DNA of 64,000 bases from Qipengyuania mesophila (GTDB lineage Bacteria; Pseudomonadota; Alphaproteobacteria; Sphingomonadales; Sphingomonadaceae): contig NZ_JAIGNU010000002.1 of assembly GCF_019711655.1 (NCBI RefSeq), positions 310,001-374,000 on the forward strand. Reading direction: 5' to 3'. This document shows, piece after piece, positions 1-7,879 of this stretch; the first letter of the stretch is position 1; every line of letters begins with the position of its first letter. Made by a program: the position numbers and the translations under genes. The notes under the pieces are model-generated. The model did not search any database, was not told the DNA's origin, and worked only from the letters and a program-made list of their open reading frames with translations.

Positions 1-476
1 CCGCTTAGGTTGGAAAGGAAGGTGACGATATCGGGCGTGGTCAGCCCGGTCGAAACGCTTTCGTCAGGCGTCGTCACGCCCAGCGTGCCGATGCTCGCCG
101 CGCGCTCGCCCGCCATGCGCCAGATCTGGCGCGTCATCTCGACTGTGGAGGTCTTGCCATTGGTCCCGGTGACCGCAACGATGTGGTCGGGAACGGGCGT
201 GAAATACTGTGCCGCCAGCGCGGCGAAGGCCCGCCTCGGCGTGACGTCGGCGATATGCAGCGCGCCCTCGACCCTGGCCTCGGGACGCGCGACCACGGCG
301 ACCGCGCCGCTCTCGATCGCGGCAGGAATGAAGTCCTCGCCATTGACGCGCGCGCCCTGGAAGGCGCCGAAGACGGTGCCCGGCGCGACCTTGCGGTTGT
401 CGATCGCGAAGCCGGTCACCTGGACGTCCGCATCGCAGGCGATTCCTGCCGCCTTGCACAACTGGGCAAGCTTCAC
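1..476 (-). CDS. murE: UDP-MurNAc-tripeptide synthetase MurE (partial, N-terminal part)
   Basis: Cytoplasmic Mur ligase that adds the third amino acid (meso-diaminopimelate in Gram-negative bacteria) to UDP-MurNAc-L-Ala-D-Glu, using ATP. About 158 N-terminal residues are present; the rest lies beyond base 1. The reading begins MKLAQLCKAAGIACDA from a GTG at 476-474 and reaches the ATP-binding loop TGTNGKTST, followed by IGTLGV and TGLTTPD, all typical of MurE. A GGAGG lies 7 bases before the GTG. The start overlaps the ftsI stop as GTGA, which implies translational coupling. Position after ftsI in the dcw order supports MurE over the other Mur ligases. Confidence 0.93.
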   Translation of the reverse strand, partial: MKLAQLCKAAGIACDADVQVTGFAIDNRKVAPGTVFGAFQGARVNGEDFIPAAIESGAVAVVARPEARVEGALHIADVTPRRAFAALAAQYFTPVPDHIVAVTGTNGKTSTVEMTRQIWRMAGERAASIGTLGVTTPDESVSTGLTTPDIVTFLSNLS

Positions 477-2239
477 TTGTTGGCCTCCGGGATCAGCGGC
501 TTGATGTCGGAAATGTCGACATCGCGCGTATCGTCGGGGCGCACGCCGATCAGCGGTCCGATGCGCGGGACGAGGCGCCCGACGATCGGGGCGGCATTCC
601 AGGCGGCGGTGCGCTGGTAGGAGCTGGCGAGCGTTCCGCGCGGCTCGTCGAGCATGGCGATCACGACATAGCGCGGACGGTCCATCGGGAAGGCGGCGGC
701 GAAGGTCGAGACGAGCGCGCTCTTCTGGTAGCCGTGCGCGCCGGGCTTTTCGGCCGAGCCGGTCTTGCCGCCGACCCGGTAGCCGGGGGCATCGGCGTTC
801 CTGCCGGTCCCGTAGACCGCGATCGCGCGGAGCAGCTGGCGCATGCGGCTGGAGGTCGAGGCCTTGAACACGCGGCGGCCCTTGGGGGCCTCGCCCGGCC
901 CGAGCTTCTTCAGCGTGGCCGGGCGCCAGATGCCGCCATTGACCATCGCCGCGTAGGCGCTGGCGAGGTGCAGCGGGGTGACGGCGATCCCGTGGCCATA
1001 GCCGACGGTCATCGACCGCAGGCGCGGCCATTTCTCGCCCGGCCAGATCGGGAAGCCCTTGGCGGGCAGTTCGATATAGGGGCGCTCGTTCATACCGAGA
1101 TCGATCATCGTGCGGCGCATGCGTTCCGGTCCGAGCTCGTCGACCACGCGCGCGGTCACGGTGTTCGAGGAATGGATCAGCGTCTCGATCACATTGAGAT
1201 CGGCACCCAGGCTGTGGCTGTCGCTGATGGTGAAGCGGCCGACCTTGACGGGGGTCGCGTCCCACCGCCGGCCGAGGTTGCGGACCACGCCGGCATCGAT
1301 CGCCGCCGCGATCGACAGCGGCTTGAAGGTCGAACCGAGTTCGTAGACCTGGTTGGTCACCCGGTTGAACATCAGCTTCTCGCCGCGCGCGTCGATCTTG
1401 TTCGGGTCGAATTCGGGGAGCGAGGCCAGCGCGAGGACTTCGCCGGTGTCGACGTCGAGCACGATGCCCGCGCCGCCCTGTGCCTGGACCAGCTTCATGC
1501 CGCGGCGCAGTTCGTCTTCGAGCGCGCCCTGGACGCGCGAATCGATCGACAGGGCGACCGGCGTGCCGCGGGTGGCGGGGTTCGAGAGATGCTTGTCGAA
1601 CACCTGCTCCATCCCGACACGGCCATGCCCGTCGGCGGCGACATAGCCGAGCACATGCGCCGCCATGGACCCCTGCGGGTAGTGGCGATCCTGTTCCATC
1701 GGCATCTCGAGCGCGAGTTCGCCGATTTCCTGCACGCGATTGGCCTCCTCGGGCAGCACGCGGCGGCGGATATAGCCCTGCTTGCCGGCCGCGAATTGCG
1801 CGGCGACGGCCTTCTGGTCGAGGTCGGGGAAAATCGCCTTGAGCTTGGCGGCAACGGTCGCGGGATCGCGCACCAGCGGCGCGCCGTCGTCGCCCAGCGC
1901 GGTCGGGTTGAACCACAGCGCGTAGGCGGGGAAGGCGCGCGCCAGCGGCACGCCGTTGCGGTCGGTAATCTCGCCGCGCGGCGGCAGCAGCGCTTCCTCG
2001 AGCGAGGTGCCGCGCAGCCCGTGGTCGGCCATGCCGAGATAGGCGATGCGGACCAGCGCCAAGAGCGCGACGAAGGCAAAACCGAGCGCGACCCACAGCA
2101 CGCGCCAGCGCGCCGTGGTCAGCGAGCGTTCGCGGATGGTGACCAGCTGGACGCGGCCCGAGGCCACCGCCATGCTCACCGCCCCGTGCCCGCTCCTGCC
2201 CGCAGCGATGGCGGGTCCGAAGCCGGAAAAGGCGTTCAC
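473..2239 (-). CDS. ftsI: Peptidoglycan D,D-transpeptidase FtsI (PBP3)
   Basis: Septal class B penicillin-binding protein that cross-links peptidoglycan during division, anchored in the inner membrane. 588 residues. One membrane helix lies near residues 47-68 (VLWVALGFAFVALLALVRIA), followed by the class B pedestal (RGEITDRNG). The transpeptidase domain shows the three penicillin-binding motifs: STFK with the acylated Ser at residue 303, SSN at 357-359 and KTG at 492-494. The start is a GTG overlapping the ftsL stop (GTGA), with GAGGTG five bases upstream; an in-frame ATG at 2173 is an alternative. Length fits the family. Confidence 0.96.
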   Translation of the reverse strand: MNAFSGFGPAIAAGRSGHGAVSMAVASGRVQLVTIRERSLTTARWRVLWVALGFAFVALLALVRIAYLGMADHGLRGTSLEEALLPPRGEITDRNGVPLARAFPAYALWFNPTALGDDGAPLVRDPATVAAKLKAIFPDLDQKAVAAQFAAGKQGYIRRRVLPEEANRVQEIGELALEMPMEQDRHYPQGSMAAHVLGYVAADGHGRVGMEQVFDKHLSNPATRGTPVALSIDSRVQGALEDELRRGMKLVQAQGGAGIVLDVDTGEVLALASLPEFDPNKIDARGEKLMFNRVTNQVYELGSTFKPLSIAAAIDAGVVRNLGRRWDATPVKVGRFTISDSHSLGADLNVIETLIHSSNTVTARVVDELGPERMRRTMIDLGMNERPYIELPAKGFPIWPGEKWPRLRSMTVGYGHGIAVTPLHLASAYAAMVNGGIWRPATLKKLGPGEAPKGRRVFKASTSSRMRQLLRAIAVYGTGRNADAPGYRVGGKTGSAEKPGAHGYQKSALVSTFAAAFPMDRPRYVVIAMLDEPRGTLASSYQRTAAWNAAPIVGRLVPRIGPLIGVRPDDTRDVDISDIKPLIPEANK

Positions 2240-2748
2240 TGGCTCACCTCGGCGGCGACGGCCATCGACACCGCCGGGCGGGCGAGGCGATCGGCCAGCC
2301 CTTCGGCGGCCGCGGCCGCCAGTTCGCGCCGTTCGGCCTGTGGCCGGGTCTCGGGCTCGTCGCCGTCATCGATCCACTCGGCGAAGAGACCTTCGCTTTC
2401 GGCGACCGGTCGGTTGAGCGCGACGCGCACGGGCGCGGGTGCATCGAGGCCGCGCGGCGTGCCCAGCGCGGCAAGCTGGCGCTCGTTTTCGAGATACTGG
2501 TCGGCCCGCGGCGCGGAATAGCCGAATTCGACCGCGTTCCAGTCGGAGAGTTGCTGCTGGCTGGCGCGCGTCTCGAACTCGGTTTCCAGCATCAGCTTGG
2601 CCTGCTGCGCGGCGATGATCCGGCGCTCGGCCAGCCGCACGTCGCTCTTCACCGCATTGACCTTGAAGGTCAGCGCGAGGAGCAGCGCGAAACAGATGGC
2701 CAGCACCAGCGCCCAGCCGATCTGGCGAATGCGCGAACCGCCAACCAT
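2236..2748 (-). CDS. ftsL: Cell division protein FtsL-like
   Basis: Small bitopic division protein of 170 residues, assigned to FtsL mainly by position between rsmH and ftsI. One membrane helix (IGWALVLAICFALLLALTFKV) lies near the N terminus, followed by a coiled-coil-like heptad stretch (AERRIIAAQQAKLMLETEFE) and an alanine-rich, charged tail. FtsL normally joins FtsB and FtsQ in the divisome and helps activate FtsW/FtsI. I chose the ATG at 2748 because a GGAGG sits 7 bases upstream. A GTG three bases earlier, overlapping the rsmH stop as GTGA, is possible. It is longer than enterobacterial FtsL, as is usual in alphaproteobacteria. Confidence 0.85.
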   Translation of the reverse strand: MVGGSRIRQIGWALVLAICFALLLALTFKVNAVKSDVRLAERRIIAAQQAKLMLETEFETRASQQQLSDWNAVEFGYSAPRADQYLENERQLAALGTPRGLDAPAPVRVALNRPVAESEGLFAEWIDDGDEPETRPQAERRELAAAAAEGLADRLARPAVSMAVAAEVSQ

Positions 2749-3686
2749 CACGCGGCCTCCCGTGCCGGGGTGGCCGTACGCGTGGCATGGCGCAGCACCG
2801 AGGAACGGGCGCGCGGGTTGCGTTCGATCTCGGCCTCGCCCGGCTTGATCGCCTTGCTGACACGAAAGAAGACCGGATCGTCCTGCGCCGCCATTGGGAC
2901 GTGACGCGAGGCGCTCGGGGTTGAGGATGCCTCGCGCAGGAAGCGCTTGACGATCCGGTCTTCGAGGCTGTGGAAGCTGACCACCGCGAGGCGGCCCCCT
3001 TCACGCAGCAGGTGTTCGGCAGCCGACAGTGCTTGGGACAGTTCGTCGAGCTCGCCGTTCACGTGAATTCGAATGGCCTGGAAGGTGCGGGTGGCCGGGT
3101 CCTTCTTGTCGTGCGGCTTGTGGCCCAGCGCCTTGCGCACGACGCGGGCGAGTTCGCCGGTCGTCTCGAGTGGGCGCGCGGCAACGATCGCGCGTGCGAC
3201 GCGGCGCGACTGACGTTCTTCGCCATAGGTGTAGAGCACGTCGGCGATCGCCTTCTCGTCCGCCGTATTGAGGAAATCGGCGGCACTCTCGCCCTCCTGG
3301 CTCATGCGCATGTCGAGCGGGCCGTCGGCCGAGAAGGCGAAGCCGCGATGCGCCTGGTCGAGCTGCATCGACGAGACGCCGATATCCATCACCACGCCAT
3401 CGACCTGCGCGACCCCCGCCGCCGTCATGACGTCGAGCATCTCGGAGAAGCGATGCGCGTGCAGCACGAGGCGCGGCGGCTCCTCGCTCGTTTCGGTCCA
3501 GGCGCGCCCGGCGGCGATCGCATCGGGATCGCGATCGAAGGCATGGACGGTCGCGCCGCGTTCGAGCAGCGCGCGGGTATAGCCTCCGGCGCCGAAGGTC
3601 GCGTCGATCACGACGTCGCCCGGCTGCGGGTCGAGCGCCTCGATCACCTCGTCGAGGAGGACGGGGATGTGCGGGGCGCCGGTCAT
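2748..3686 (-). CDS. rsmH: 16S rRNA (cytosine(1402)-N4)-methyltransferase RsmH
   Basis: SAM-dependent enzyme that N4-methylates C1402 in the 16S rRNA decoding centre; formerly MraW. 312 residues starting [18 protein letters not shown]. Visible motifs are the SAM-binding [19 protein letters not shown], the [21 protein letters not shown] block, PLDMRMSQ, and the C-terminal [14 protein letters not shown] signature. The ATG overlaps the mraZ stop as ATGA. The same frame stays open further upstream, but homology begins at this ATG. Second gene of the dcw cluster. Confidence 0.96.
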   Translation of the reverse strand: MTGAPHIPVLLDEVIEALDPQPGDVVIDATFGAGGYTRALLERGATVHAFDRDPDAIAAGRAWTETSEEPPRLVLHAHRFSEMLDVMTAAGVAQVDGVVMDIGVSSMQLDQAHRGFAFSADGPLDMRMSQEGESAADFLNTADEKAIADVLYTYGEERQSRRVARAIVAARPLETTGELARVVRKALGHKPHDKKDPATRTFQAIRIHVNGELDELSQALSAAEHLLREGGRLAVVSFHSLEDRIVKRFLREASSTPSASRHVPMAAQDDPVFFRVSKAIKPGEAEIERNPRARSSVLRHATRTATPAREAA

Positions 3687-4183
3687 TTGCCCCCACCCTT
3701 CGCTGATTTCGCCTTCGTATCGGCGAGGAAGCTGTCGCAGGCGGCTTTCGCGCCGGCCCAGTCGTCGCCCATCTGGGCAAGTTCTTCCGGGTTCCACAGG
3801 GTGAAGAAGCGGCCGCCGCCCTGGAAGTAGAGCCCGTCCTCGATCTTGCCGAGCGCGCGCAGGTGCTCGGGCATGACGAAGCGCCCGCTGTCGTCGAAGG
3901 GCAGCTCCTGGAAGCCGAACAGCTGGCTCGAGCGCGTGTCGCGGTCGTATTCCTTGCCGAGCCGGGCGGCGAGTTCTTCCTCGCGATCGAGCTGGGCTTC
4001 GAGTTCGGGTTTGCGCGACAGGCCGAAGCCGACGAGGCAGTTCCAAGTCGGGTGCTTCATCAGGCACAGGACGCGGCCGTCGCTGCTGTCCTTCACCGCC
4101 TTGCGGAAGAGGGGCGGAAGCACAAAGCGGCCCTTGTCGCCCGCGGGCGAATAGGCCTGACCGCTGTACCCTCCGAATGCCAC
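3683..4183 (-). CDS. mraZ: Transcriptional regulator MraZ
   Basis: First gene of the division/cell-wall cluster. MraZ is a ring-forming DNA-binding protein with two SpoVT/AbrB-type swapped-hairpin halves; in E. coli it represses its own operon. Both halves are visible: [19 protein letters not shown] near the N terminus and [19 protein letters not shown] near residue 95. It is 166 residues, somewhat longer than the ~150 of E. coli, with a Lys/Gly-rich tail. The start is a GTG (GTG GCA TTC), with GGGGAAA directly before it. Two GTGGG-type repeats upstream may be its operator. Confidence 0.94.
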   Translation of the reverse strand: MAFGGYSGQAYSPAGDKGRFVLPPLFRKAVKDSSDGRVLCLMKHPTWNCLVGFGLSRKPELEAQLDREEELAARLGKEYDRDTRSSQLFGFQELPFDDSGRFVMPEHLRALGKIEDGLYFQGGGRFFTLWNPEELAQMGDDWAGAKAACDSFLADTKAKSAKGGGK

Positions 4184-4214
4184 TTTCCCCGAACCTCTAA
4201 TAGGGTTTCAATCA

Positions 4215-4242
4215 CCTTCCCACCGCACAAGACCTTCCCCAC
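4215..4242 (-). promoter_or_regulatory. Candidate MraZ operator repeats
   Basis: Read on the minus strand, GTGGGGAAGG (4242-4233) is followed 19 bases later by GTGGGAAGG (4223-4215), about 30-60 bases before the mraZ start. MraZ sites in several bacteria are direct repeats containing TGGG or GTGG, so these fit autoregulation. Spacing differs from the 10-base period of E. coli, and the assignment is inference. Confidence 0.35.
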
Positions 4243-4363
4243 GCCCGGGCAAACGGGCGAGCCGCCTCGCCTGCCGGCGAAGCGCGCAGTGACAGTGCAT
4301 GTCCGATGTGAGACCGGTTTATCGCGGGTACGCGGGGGATGAAAGGGAAAATTGCGGGATTTT

Positions 4364-4377
4364 ACGGGATAACCCGT
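4364..4377. repeat. Inverted repeat in the dcw promoter region
   Basis: Perfect 5-bp arms ACGGG and CCCGT separated by ATAA. No T-run follows on either strand, so a protein-binding site is more likely than a terminator. Which protein binds is unknown. Confidence 0.4.
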
Positions 4378-4526
4378 CAAATAACTGTTTTTCCACTATA
4401 TTTTCACACATGCGATATTCGTATTGGTTACCAAATAGCTAACGAAAGCACTGGGAAGGCACGGATTTTCGCGGGACTCGCGGGCTTTCCCGCGCTTTCC
4501 CCGAGCCCCTCCCGCAAAATCCCCAA

Positions 4527-5291
4527 TCAGTCGGCGGGAGTGTCGCCAGTGGCGAGCGGACCGAGCAGGCTCCACAACGCAGCCTTGCGCTCTGCGGGCG
4601 CGGGATCGGGACCTTCCCAGTCGAGCAGCGCGGCATCGGCTAGCACCACCGCCGTCCCGTCGCCGATAGCGCACCGGGCAAGCAAGCCGGCATCCCCGAC
4701 CGTGCAGGCGCGGTCCTTCGCGTCGGCTTCGCGGACCGCGAAGTGCCCGGAGAGATTAATCGGGACGGGAACGCCGTCGATCTCTGCGCTACGCTCTCCC
4801 GCGGGCTGGTCTTCGTCGAAGCGCAGTTCGAGGCCCCAATGGGCGAGGATGGGCGAGAGCAGGACGACGTCCTGCGGGCGGCGCCTGTCGCCCAGCGAAT
4901 AGCGCGAGTGACGCGTCAGCATGGGGTCGGCGAAGATCACCGCCCTACCGCCTGCGACGAGCCACTGGTCGAAGGACACATTCTCCGACGGCGCGAGCGC
5001 GCGCGGCTGGGCGAGGATGACCCGGTCGAGCCCGGCGAGCGCCTCGGGCTCGAGCGTATCGAGCGGGACGAGGTCGAAGCGGCCTTCCAACTCCTCGCGC
5101 ACCCAGTCCTTCTCGTCCGCCCCGTCGATCACGGCGGCGATATCGCCCTCGCCCCAATAGATCGGCAGGGTGGAGAAGAGCCCGACACGCGGTTTTGCCA
5201 CCGCTTCCTCGCTCGCCGACCCCGCCGAGCACGCGGCGAGGGCCATGGCCAGCGATGTCGCGAACACCCTATTCAGCGGGCGGAGCAGCAT
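4527..5291 (-). CDS. Putative exported lipoprotein with GldG/DUF4350-like fold
   Basis: 254 residues. The N terminus MLLRPLNRVFATSLAMALAACSAGS looks like a lipoprotein signal peptide with lipobox LAAC, so the mature protein would be lipid-anchored in the periplasm. The body (VGLFSTLPIYWGEGDI, GLDRVILAQPRALAPSE, WLVAGGRAVIFADPML) alternates beta strands with acidic loops, recalling the substrate-binding-like domain of gliding/ABC accessory proteins (GldG, DUF4350). No catalytic motif is evident. Its start lies inside the last 23 bases of the upstream membrane-protein gene, so the two are probably co-expressed. Function unknown. Confidence 0.7.
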   Translation of the reverse strand: MLLRPLNRVFATSLAMALAACSAGSASEEAVAKPRVGLFSTLPIYWGEGDIAAVIDGADEKDWVREELEGRFDLVPLDTLEPEALAGLDRVILAQPRALAPSENVSFDQWLVAGGRAVIFADPMLTRHSRYSLGDRRRPQDVVLLSPILAHWGLELRFDEDQPAGERSAEIDGVPVPINLSGHFAVREADAKDRACTVGDAGLLARCAIGDGTAVVLADAALLDWEGPDPAPAERKAALWSLLGPLATGDTPAD

Positions 5292-5637
5292 TGGGGGCGG
5301 TCGTCGATGTCGGAGTGGGCGTCACGCTGGGCTGGGTCGTGGGCTGCACCGGCAAGTCGGGCACCACGCCGGCCTCGACCAAAGGATCGTTCTGAGTTGC
5401 AGCCTGCGTCGGCTCGGTTGTCGGGGCCGCCGCGGGCACGGTGGTCGCATCGGTTTCGGCAGCGCGGTTCTGGATGATGCTCGCCAGCCCGACGAGCAGA
5501 ATCATCATCACGATCCCGGTGATCCCGATCTGCAGGCGCTGGATGGTCCGCTCGCGACGGGCATCGTTGCCGGGCACCTCGGGCAGTTCGCCCACTGGCG
5601 GCTTGCGGCTCATGTCGAAGAATTGGGGCACGCGCAT
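5269..5637 (-). CDS. Hypothetical single-pass membrane protein, Pro/Thr/Ala-rich tail
   Basis: 122 residues. A charged N-terminal stretch of about 38 residues precedes one hydrophobic helix (IGITGIVMMILLVGLASII). The tail is low complexity, rich in Thr, Pro and Ala (TTVPAAAPTTEPTQAATQ, PTTQPSVTPTPTSTT), as in periplasmic or surface-exposed linkers. Orientation is probably N-in. It overlaps the downstream lipoprotein gene by 23 bases, suggesting the two act together. I do not recognise a family. Confidence 0.7.
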   Translation of the reverse strand: MRVPQFFDMSRKPPVGELPEVPGNDARRERTIQRLQIGITGIVMMILLVGLASIIQNRAAETDATTVPAAAPTTEPTQAATQNDPLVEAGVVPDLPVQPTTQPSVTPTPTSTTAPNAAPPAE

Positions 5638-5662
5638 AAGCCTAGGGACCGCCGTCTGTCAG

Positions 5663-6679
5663 TCAATCGTCCGATTGCAACCAATCGAAGACCGGCAGGT
5701 TCTTCGCCGCCAGCCATTCGGGATTGTAGAGCGTCGAGAGATAGCGGAAGCCGGTATCGCACAGCATGGTCGCAACGCGCGGGTTCTCGCGTCCTTCGGC
5801 GACCAGCTGCTTGCCGAGCGCGACGGCGCCGGCGACATTGATCCCACTCGACAGTCCGAGGCAGAGGCCCTCTTCGCGCAAGAGGCGCGCGACCCAGGCG
5901 AGGCCTTCCTCGTCCGAGATGCGGAACTGCGTGTCGATCGGCGCGCCTTCGAGATTGGCGGTGATGCGGCCCTGCCCGATTCCTTCGGCGACCGAGGAAC
6001 CCTCGGCCTTGAGCTCGCCATGGGCATAGTAATTGTAGAGCGCCGCGCCGTGCGGATCGGTCAGCGCGATGGTGACGTTCTCGTCGAGTTCCTTGAGACC
6101 CATGCCGACCCCGGCGATGGTCCCGCCGGTCCCCGCAGCGCAGGTGAAACCGTCGATCCGCCCGTCCATCTGCTCCCACAATTCTTTCGCCGTGCCTTCG
6201 ATATGCGCCTTGCGGTTGGCGGTGTTGTCGAACTGACCGGCCCAGACCGCGCCGTCGATTTCCTCCGCCATGCGGCGCGAGACGTGCTGGAAGTGGTTGC
6301 AGTCGGCGTATTTCGTCGGCGGGACGGTGACCAGCTCGGCGCCCAGCGCGCGGATGGTCTGCATCTTCTCGCGGCTCTGGTTGTCGGGCATCACGATGAT
6401 CGTGCGATAGCCCAGCGCATTGGCCACCAGCGCGATGCCGATGCCGGTGTTGCCGGCGGTGCCTTCGACCACCGTGCCGCCGGGCTTGAGATCGCCCCGC
6501 GCCTCTGCATCACGGATGATGTAGAGCGCGGCGCGGTCCTTCACGCTGGCGCCGGGATTGGCGAATTCGCACTTGCCGAAGATGTCGCATCCGGCTTCCG
6601 CGCTCGGACCTGCGAGGCGGACGAGCGGGGTGTTGCCGATAAGGTCGAGCGTCTGCTCGCGTACGGGAGTTGCTGTCAT
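5663..6679 (-). CDS. cysK: Cysteine synthase A (O-acetylserine sulfhydrylase family)
   Basis: PLP enzyme that condenses O-acetylserine with sulfide to give cysteine. 338 residues from MTATPVREQTLDLIGNTPLV. The PLP lysine is in NPGASVKDRAA. The substrate-binding loop reads EGTAGNTGIG, not the textbook EPTSGNTGI; this variant occurs in a cysteine-synthase subgroup, so a related PLP lyase cannot be excluded. The PLP-phosphate loop AAGTGGTIAG and the C-terminal CDTGFRYLST are also present. An in-frame ATG at 6715 would add 12 residues, but the conserved sequence begins at 6679. Confidence 0.88.
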   Translation of the reverse strand: MTATPVREQTLDLIGNTPLVRLAGPSAEAGCDIFGKCEFANPGASVKDRAALYIIRDAEARGDLKPGGTVVEGTAGNTGIGIALVANALGYRTIIVMPDNQSREKMQTIRALGAELVTVPPTKYADCNHFQHVSRRMAEEIDGAVWAGQFDNTANRKAHIEGTAKELWEQMDGRIDGFTCAAGTGGTIAGVGMGLKELDENVTIALTDPHGAALYNYYAHGELKAEGSSVAEGIGQGRITANLEGAPIDTQFRISDEEGLAWVARLLREEGLCLGLSSGINVAGAVALGKQLVAEGRENPRVATMLCDTGFRYLSTLYNPEWLAAKNLPVFDWLQSDD

Positions 6680-6794
6680 GCTGGCCGAGTTAGGCGAGCC
6701 GACCTTAACCCGCAAACAACATCAATCTTCAGGCAGGAAAGCAGGATTCCCTGTCGGATGCACCTTCGACGTCCGTCGCAGGCTTGCCGCAAGG

Positions 6795-6812
6795 GAAGCG
6801 CGGATGCGCTTC
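6795..6812. repeat. GC-rich hairpin between ferredoxin and cysK
   Basis: Perfect 7-bp arms GAAGCGC and GCGCTTC with a 4-base loop, just past the ferredoxin stop on the minus strand. There is no T-run, so it is at best a weak or factor-dependent terminator or an mRNA-stabilising hairpin. Confidence 0.35.
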
Positions 6813-6826
6813 ACGCACGCAGCAAA

Positions 6827-7144
6827 TCAGTCCTCGGGAGCAATCGTAACCTTCAGCCCGTCCAGTTCCGCCGTGAAGGGGATCTGGCACGATAGGCGCG
6901 AGGTCGCTTCGCGGTGATCGGTCGACTCGAGAAGGTCGTCCTCGTCCTCGCTCATTGCGGGCAGCTTGTCGGCGAAGGCCGCGTCGACATGGACATGGCA
7001 GGTGGCGCAGGAACAGCAGCCGCCGCACAGCGCGAGCAGCTCGTCGAAGCCGTTGTCGCGGATCGCTTCCATCACGGTCAGGCCGTCGGCGACGTCGATT
7101 TCGCTGGTTTCGCCTTCGCGGGTGGTGACGATCAGTTTCGGCAT
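6827..7144 (-). CDS. 2Fe-2S ferredoxin, adrenodoxin type
   Basis: 105-residue soluble electron carrier starting [18 protein letters not shown]. Cluster ligands follow the C-x5-C-x2-C pattern in [17 protein letters not shown], with the fourth Cys in RLSCQIPF. The DEDDLLES loop is the acidic partner-binding region of adrenodoxin/putidaredoxin-type ferredoxins. Such proteins serve P450s, Rieske oxygenases or Fe-S assembly; no obvious partner lies next door. The frame is open to an ATG at 7174, but the family begins at 7144. Confidence 0.93.
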   Translation of the reverse strand: MPKLIVTTREGETSEIDVADGLTVMEAIRDNGFDELLALCGGCCSCATCHVHVDAAFADKLPAMSEDEDDLLESTDHREATSRLSCQIPFTAELDGLKVTIAPED

Positions 7145-7235
7145 TTGCGTCTTTCCTCGGTTGCAAAGGGCCACTGGCCCAACCTATGCGTCGCGCTGCT
7201 ATTCAATCGGGACGGGGAAGGCAAGCACGCTCGCC

Positions 7236-7853
7236 ATGGGTCTGACCAATGCACAATTGCGCGAGCATCTCGATGCCGTCGCTGCCGAAGACGCCGTCGT
7301 CGCTGCCGCGGTCGAGCGCTGCGGCTATCCCGAGGAACGCATCCGCCCGACCGGTTACCGGACGCTGCTGCGCACGATCGTCGGGCAGCAGGTCAGCGTC
7401 GCGGCCGCCGCCTCGGTGTGGAACAAGCTCGAGGCCGAACTGGGCGAGGAGATGCACCCGCACGAACTGCTCGCCCGCGATTTCGACGCCTTGCGCGCCT
7501 GCGGCCTCTCACGCCAGAAGCAAGGCTACGCCCGGAGCCTGTGCGAGCTGGTGGCGAGCGGCGAACTGCAGTTCGACAGCCTGCCCGAGGACGATGAAGA
7601 GGCGATCGCCGAACTCACGCGGATCAAGGGCATCGGCCGCTGGTCGGCGGAAATCTACCTGCTCTTCGCCGAAGGTCGTCAGGACATCTGGCCAGCGGGC
7701 GATCTCGCGGTTCAGGAGGCGGTCGGCCGCCTGCTCGAACTGCCGGCACGGCCGAGCGAGAAGGAGACGCGCACGCTGGGTGACAAATGGCGCCCCTATC
7801 GCGGCGCGATGGCCATCTTCACCTGGCACACATACAACAACGCCGCGCTCTGA
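7236..7853 (+). CDS. DNA-3-methyladenine glycosylase, AlkA/HhH-GPD family
   Basis: Base-excision repair enzyme that removes alkylated purines. 205 residues. The helix-hairpin-helix (LTRIKGIGRWSAEIYLL) is followed by the Gly/Pro-rich loop and the presumed catalytic Asp in IWPAGDLAVQEA. The N-terminal part carries the family motif TLLRTIVGQQVSVAAAASVW. It lacks the Fe-S Cys cluster of the Nth/MutY branch and the N-terminal domain of E. coli AlkA, so it is the compact AlkA2-like form. The closely following SDR gene (26-base gap) could share its transcript. Confidence 0.9.
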   Translation: MGLTNAQLREHLDAVAAEDAVVAAAVERCGYPEERIRPTGYRTLLRTIVGQQVSVAAAASVWNKLEAELGEEMHPHELLARDFDALRACGLSRQKQGYARSLCELVASGELQFDSLPEDDEEAIAELTRIKGIGRWSAEIYLLFAEGRQDIWPAGDLAVQEAVGRLLELPARPSEKETRTLGDKWRPYRGAMAIFTWHTYNNAAL

Positions 7854-7879
7854 TTGCGCGGCCGGGAGGGAGTGAGAAC

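Larger units (their letters stand above)
4184..4526. other. dcw upstream region, AT-rich promoter island
   Basis: No gene is visible in these 343 bases. From about 4330 to 4445 the sequence is clearly more AT-rich than its surroundings. It holds an inverted repeat ACGGG-ATAA-CCCGT (4364-4377) and a second one, GTTA (4427-4430) / TAAC (4440-4443). This is the only sizeable gap before mraZ and most likely holds the promoter for the minus-strand cell-division operon. I could not fix a convincing -35/-10 pair. Confidence 0.5.

Noticed and set aside
734-2521. Plus-strand open frame opposite ftsI/ftsL
   Set aside because: Antisense to clear PBP3 motifs; His/Arg-rich shadow sequence.
6680-6826. Gap between ferredoxin and cysK checked for tRNA or a small gene
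   Set aside because: No cloverleaf or T-loop sequence; small open frames here are shadows.
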